Shown: piece by piece, positions 25,277-27,566 of the stretch | Layout of the letters: each line of letters opens with the position of its first letter | Position numbering within the stretch: the first letter of the stretch is position 1 | DNA from: Pseudomonadota bacterium | Lineage (GTDB): Bacteria; Pseudomonadota; Alphaproteobacteria; Sphingomonadales; Sphingomonadaceae | NCBI GenBank assembly: GCA_023391375.1 | Contig: JAEWBB010000022.1 | Span: 1 to 27,566, forward strand | DNA length: 27,566 nt | Direction of reading: 5' to 3' | The notes under the pieces: generated by a model | What the model was told of the DNA's origin: nothing | Seen by the model: the letters and a program-made list of their open reading frames with translations, nothing else | Database searches by the model: none | Program-made: the position numbers and the translations under genes

Positions 25277-26343
25277 GCGTCGACCTTGATCACGCCGCGG
25301 CGGATCTGGTCGAGCTCGATGCTTTCGAACAGCGCCTGGAAATTCCCGTTGCCGAAGCCCTCGTTGCCCTTGCGCTGGATGATCTCGAAGAAGATCGGCC
25401 CGACCATGTTCTCGGTGAAGATCTGGAGGAGGATGCCCTCGTCGCCGACCGCGCCGTCGATCAGGATCTTGTTTTTCTTCAGCCGCTCGACGTCCTCGCC
25501 GTGGCCGGGCACGCGCTTGTCGATCAGCTCGAAATAGGTGTCGATCGTGTCCTGCAAACGGACGCCGCGTTCCCGCAGCGCCTCGACCGTGTCGTAGATA
25601 TTCTCGGTGGTCAGCGCGAGGTGCTGGATGCCTTCGCCCTGATACTCGTTGAGATATTCCTCGATCTGGCTCTTGTCGTCCTGGCTCTCGTTGAGCGGAA
25701 TGCGGATCGCCTTGTCGGGCGCGATCATCGCCTGCGAAAACAGGCCGGTCGCCTGACCCTTGATGTCGAAGTACTTTTGCTCTTCGAAGCCGAACAGCTT
25801 AGAGTAGAACTCCGACCAGGTGCGCATCTGGCCGCGGTAGACGTTGTGGGTCAGGTGATCGAGGATATCGAGGCCGACGTCGTTCTTCGCCGCTTCCTCG
25901 CGCCAGCCGGGAATTTCCTCCCAGCCGTCGTAGATCGAACCCTTCTCGCCGAACTTGTCGACGAGGTAGAGATAGCTGCCGCCGATGCCCTCGATGACAT
26001 AGCTGTCGGCGTCGAGGATGCCTTCCGCCGCATCGACCGGCTTGGCGCCGTTGGCGACGGCATGTTCGTAGGTCTTCTTCGCATCGTCGACCCTGAACGC
26101 CATCGAGCTGGCCGACGGGCCGTGCAGCTTGCGAAATTCGGCCGCCTGGCCGGTATCGTCGCGATTGAGCAGCAGGTTGATGCGGCCTTGGACGAAGCGC
26201 TCGATGTTGCGCGTCGGATGGCGATGCGAAGGGACAAAGCCCAGCAGGCGGAACTGCGTTTCCAGCTGGCCGGGGTCGGGCGAGGTAAACTCGCAGAACT
26301 CAAACCCGTCGAGGCCCAGCGGGTTGTCGGGGGTCACGGCCAT
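25273..26343 (-). CDS. hppD: 4-hydroxyphenylpyruvate dioxygenase
   Basis: The enzyme converts 4-hydroxyphenylpyruvate to homogentisate with O2 and loss of CO2. The 356-residue protein has two vicinal-oxygen-chelate modules. The iron ligands are His163 (LDHLTHNV), His241 (GIQHLALTT) and Glu320 (FFEIIQRKG). QIFTENMVGPIFFEIIQRKGN and the C-terminal GNFQALFESIELDQ helix that covers the active site are hallmark segments. ATG 26343 has AAGGAG nine bases upstream. It heads the operon hppD-hmgA-fahA-Rieske and is divergent from the pirin gene. A TTGACA hexamer on the minus strand upstream probably belongs to its promoter. Confidence 0.97.
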   Translation of the reverse strand: MAVTPDNPLGLDGFEFCEFTSPDPGQLETQFRLLGFVPSHRHPTRNIERFVQGRINLLLNRDDTGQAAEFRKLHGPSASSMAFRVDDAKKTYEHAVANGAKPVDAAEGILDADSYVIEGIGGSYLYLVDKFGEKGSIYDGWEEIPGWREEAAKNDVGLDILDHLTHNVYRGQMRTWSEFYSKLFGFEEQKYFDIKGQATGLFSQAMIAPDKAIRIPLNESQDDKSQIEEYLNEYQGEGIQHLALTTENIYDTVEALRERGVRLQDTIDTYFELIDKRVPGHGEDVERLKKNKILIDGAVGDEGILLQIFTENMVGPIFFEIIQRKGNEGFGNGNFQALFESIELDQIRRGVIKVDA

Positions 26344-26372
26344 GGCAAACGCTCCTTCGAATGTTCGGGCGC

Positions 26373-26401
26373 TCGTTCGCGCCGATGGATGCCGGTGTCA
26401 A
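26373..26401 (-). promoter_or_regulatory. Candidate promoter for the tyrosine-degradation operon
   Basis: On the minus strand a perfect TTGACA (26401-26396) is followed after 17 bases by GAACGA (26378-26373), a poor -10. The expected start is near 26365, leaving a leader of about 20 bases before hppD. The -35 overlaps the left arm of an inverted repeat (26395-26400), which suggests control by a repressor or activator. Confidence 0.4.
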
Positions 26402-26428
26402 CTTCGGGGGTGGTCACATCGCTGACAC
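26395..26428. repeat. Inverted repeat overlapping the hppD -35
   Basis: GTGTCA (26395-26400) and TGACAC (26423-26428) are inverted around 22 bases, so their centres are 28 bases apart. The left arm coincides with the candidate hppD -35 and the right arm lies upstream of the divergent pirin gene, a position suited to a regulator of either gene. Six-base arms can arise by chance. Confidence 0.3.
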
Positions 26429-26442
26429 TTGAAGGCGGTGCC

Positions 26443-26449
26443 GGGGAGG
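26443..26449 (+). promoter_or_regulatory. Ribosome binding site favouring a TTG start for the pirin gene
   Basis: GGGGAGG lies six bases before TTG 26456, in frame with and three codons before ATG 26465, but 15 bases from that ATG. Spacing favours TTG; the usual family N-terminus (MIDVRPF) favours ATG. Confidence 0.4.
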
Positions 26450-26464
26450 CAGACATTGCCGCCC

Positions 26465-27157
26465 ATGATCGACGTCCGCCCCTTCGAGTCGCTTGGCCAC
26501 GCCCAACACGGCTGGCTCAATGCCCGCCGCCATTTCAGCTTCGCCGACTATTACGATCCCGGCCGGATGGGCTGGGGCGCGATCCGTGTCTGGAACGACG
26601 ACACGATCGCTGCCAAGAATGGTTTCCCGCCGCACCCGCACCGTGACATGGAAATCATCACCTACGTCCGCGAAGGCGCCATCAGCCACAAGGACTCGAT
26701 GGGCAACGAAGGCCGCACCGCGGCCGGCGACGTGCAGGTGATGAGCGCCGGCTCGGGCGTAGTCCATGCCGAATACAACCTCGAGGACGAGGACACGACG
26801 CTGTTCCAGATCTGGGTCCAGACCGACCACAAGGGCGCTGCGCCCGGCTGGGGCATGCAGCCGTTCCCTAAGGAGGACCGGGACGGTGCCTTCCAACTGC
26901 TCGCGAGCGGCGATCCGGACGACGGATCGCTGACCATCCAGGCCGATGCCCGCGTGCTCGGCGCGACCGTCAAGCCGGGCGGTGAACTGCGCTACGCGGC
27001 GGATCCGATGCGGCACCAGTACCTCGTCCCTTCGGGCAACGTCCGCGTCAACGGCGTCGCCGCCGGGCCGCGAGACGGCGTGGCGATCACCGGCGAGGAC
27101 GAAATCCGCATCGAGGCGGATTCCGACGCGGAAATCGTGCTGGTCGACGCGCGCTAG
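26465..27157 (+). CDS. Pirin family protein
   Basis: The 230-residue protein is a double cupin of the pirin family. The N-terminal cupin has the iron ligands His57 and His59 in PHPHRDMEIITYV, and His101 and Glu103 in SGVVHAEYN, matching human pirin positions closely. The HHFSF-like segment (RRHFSFADYYDP) and LFQIWVQ are also typical. Some bacterial pirins show quercetinase activity and others act as redox regulators, so the role here is open. The start is ATG 26465 by homology; TTG 26456 with better ribosome spacing is possible. The gene is divergent from hppD. Confidence 0.92.
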   Translation: MIDVRPFESLGHAQHGWLNARRHFSFADYYDPGRMGWGAIRVWNDDTIAAKNGFPPHPHRDMEIITYVREGAISHKDSMGNEGRTAAGDVQVMSAGSGVVHAEYNLEDEDTTLFQIWVQTDHKGAAPGWGMQPFPKEDRDGAFQLLASGDPDDGSLTIQADARVLGATVKPGGELRYAADPMRHQYLVPSGNVRVNGVAAGPRDGVAITGEDEIRIEADSDAEIVLVDAR

Positions 27158-27277
27158 GCGCCAAAAGTCTTTCCTTTCGCGCGCGTTAGGGGCAAGAGGC
27201 GCCCGCGCGCGGCCGTCGCGGGGGCGGCCGGACACGTGCATATCCTTTGGGACCAAGGAAAGGACGCGGGGCGGGAC

Positions 27278-27566
27278 ATGGGCCTTCGCATGTTCAGATC
27301 GTTTGGCATGACGGGTGCGATGACCGCGCTGGGAATCGTCCTCGGCAGCGGCGTAGCGACGGCACAGCAGACCGCGCCCGCGACCACCAACCAGGCGACC
27401 CCGGCGCCCGCGCCGACCCCGACCCCGACGCCGGGCTCGATCGGCAATCCGGCGCTCGAGAATTTCAACCTCAACGGCACCGTGACGCGCGAAGCGACCC
27501 CCGCGCCCGCACCGTCGCAGCCTCCGGCCACCCGTCCCGCGCCCGCGCCGACGCGCGACGCGCCGA
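27278..27566 (+). CDS. Pro/Ala/Thr-rich secreted protein (3' end beyond window)
   Basis: From ATG 27278 the frame runs open to the window edge, 96 residues so far. Residues 1-30 look like a signal peptide (GMTGAMTALGIVLGSGVATA, then QQ). The mature part begins with a low-complexity Pro/Ala/Thr linker (PAPAPTPTPTPGS), then NPALENFNLNGTVTRE and a second Pro-rich stretch. Such linkers usually tether an envelope domain that is not visible here, so I give no function. A second ATG at 27290 is an alternative start. The 120-base gap before it holds an 8-bp CGCGCGCG hairpin (27178-27185 with 27204-27211) and no clear promoter. Confidence 0.7.
   Translation, partial: MGLRMFRSFGMTGAMTALGIVLGSGVATAQQTAPATTNQATPAPAPTPTPTPGSIGNPALENFNLNGTVTREATPAPAPSQPPATRPAPAPTRDAP

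Noticed and set aside
27178..27211. CGCGCGCG hairpin after the pirin gene as a terminator
   Set aside because: The stem is strong but the loop is 18 bases and no T-run follows on either strand.

Overview
The window is a dense, GC-rich bacterial chromosome segment with no mobile elements. Several features point to an alphaproteobacterium of the Sphingomonadales type (Sphingomonas or a relative). These are the large TonB-dependent receptor with an extended plug N-terminus, the EI-Ntr/PtsP enzyme, ubiG divergent from lysC, a RodZ-like protein beside ptsP, and promoters with TTGACA but a weak -10. The taxon is inferred from gene content and base composition only.

Layout. Positions 1-7369 (minus strand) hold a tight run of five genes: lysC, a nitronate monooxygenase/FabK-like flavoprotein, a secreted M1 peptidase, ptsP and a RodZ-like membrane protein cut by the left edge. 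At 7413-8491 (plus) lie ubiG and a small secreted four-cysteine protein, convergent with a solitary mreB (8488-9525, minus). Next on the minus strand are a glutathione S-transferase, a small periplasmic protein, and the overlapping pair NAD(P)-epimerase plus uppP. A tRNA-Leu(CAG) with its own promoter follows at 12842-12928, then two tandem copies of a 53-base terminator-bearing repeat.

Positions 13060-21795 form the most interesting block. A dctB-dctD two-component pair (minus) is divergent from dctA, a TonB-dependent receptor and a secreted SGNH-type hydrolase (plus, nearly touching or overlapping). The intergenic region carries two operator-like dyads that resemble rhizobial DctD sites, 32 bases apart centre to centre. 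The DctD protein has kept its ATPase motifs but lost the GAFTGA loop that contacts sigma-54, and I find no usable -24/-12 promoter. This suggests a rewired dicarboxylate system, possibly for an ester or complex that the receptor imports, the hydrolase cuts and DctA takes across the inner membrane.

Positions 21835-26343 hold a gamma-carbonic-anhydrase-like protein, convergent with a translationally coupled tyrosine/homogentisate operon (hppD, hmgA, fahA, Rieske protein). The operon makes fumarate and acetoacetate from 4-hydroxyphenylpyruvate but lacks a local maleylacetoacetate isomerase. A pirin gene is divergent from hppD, and the window ends inside a Pro/Ala/Thr-rich secreted protein. No intergenic stretch exceeds about 170 bases.
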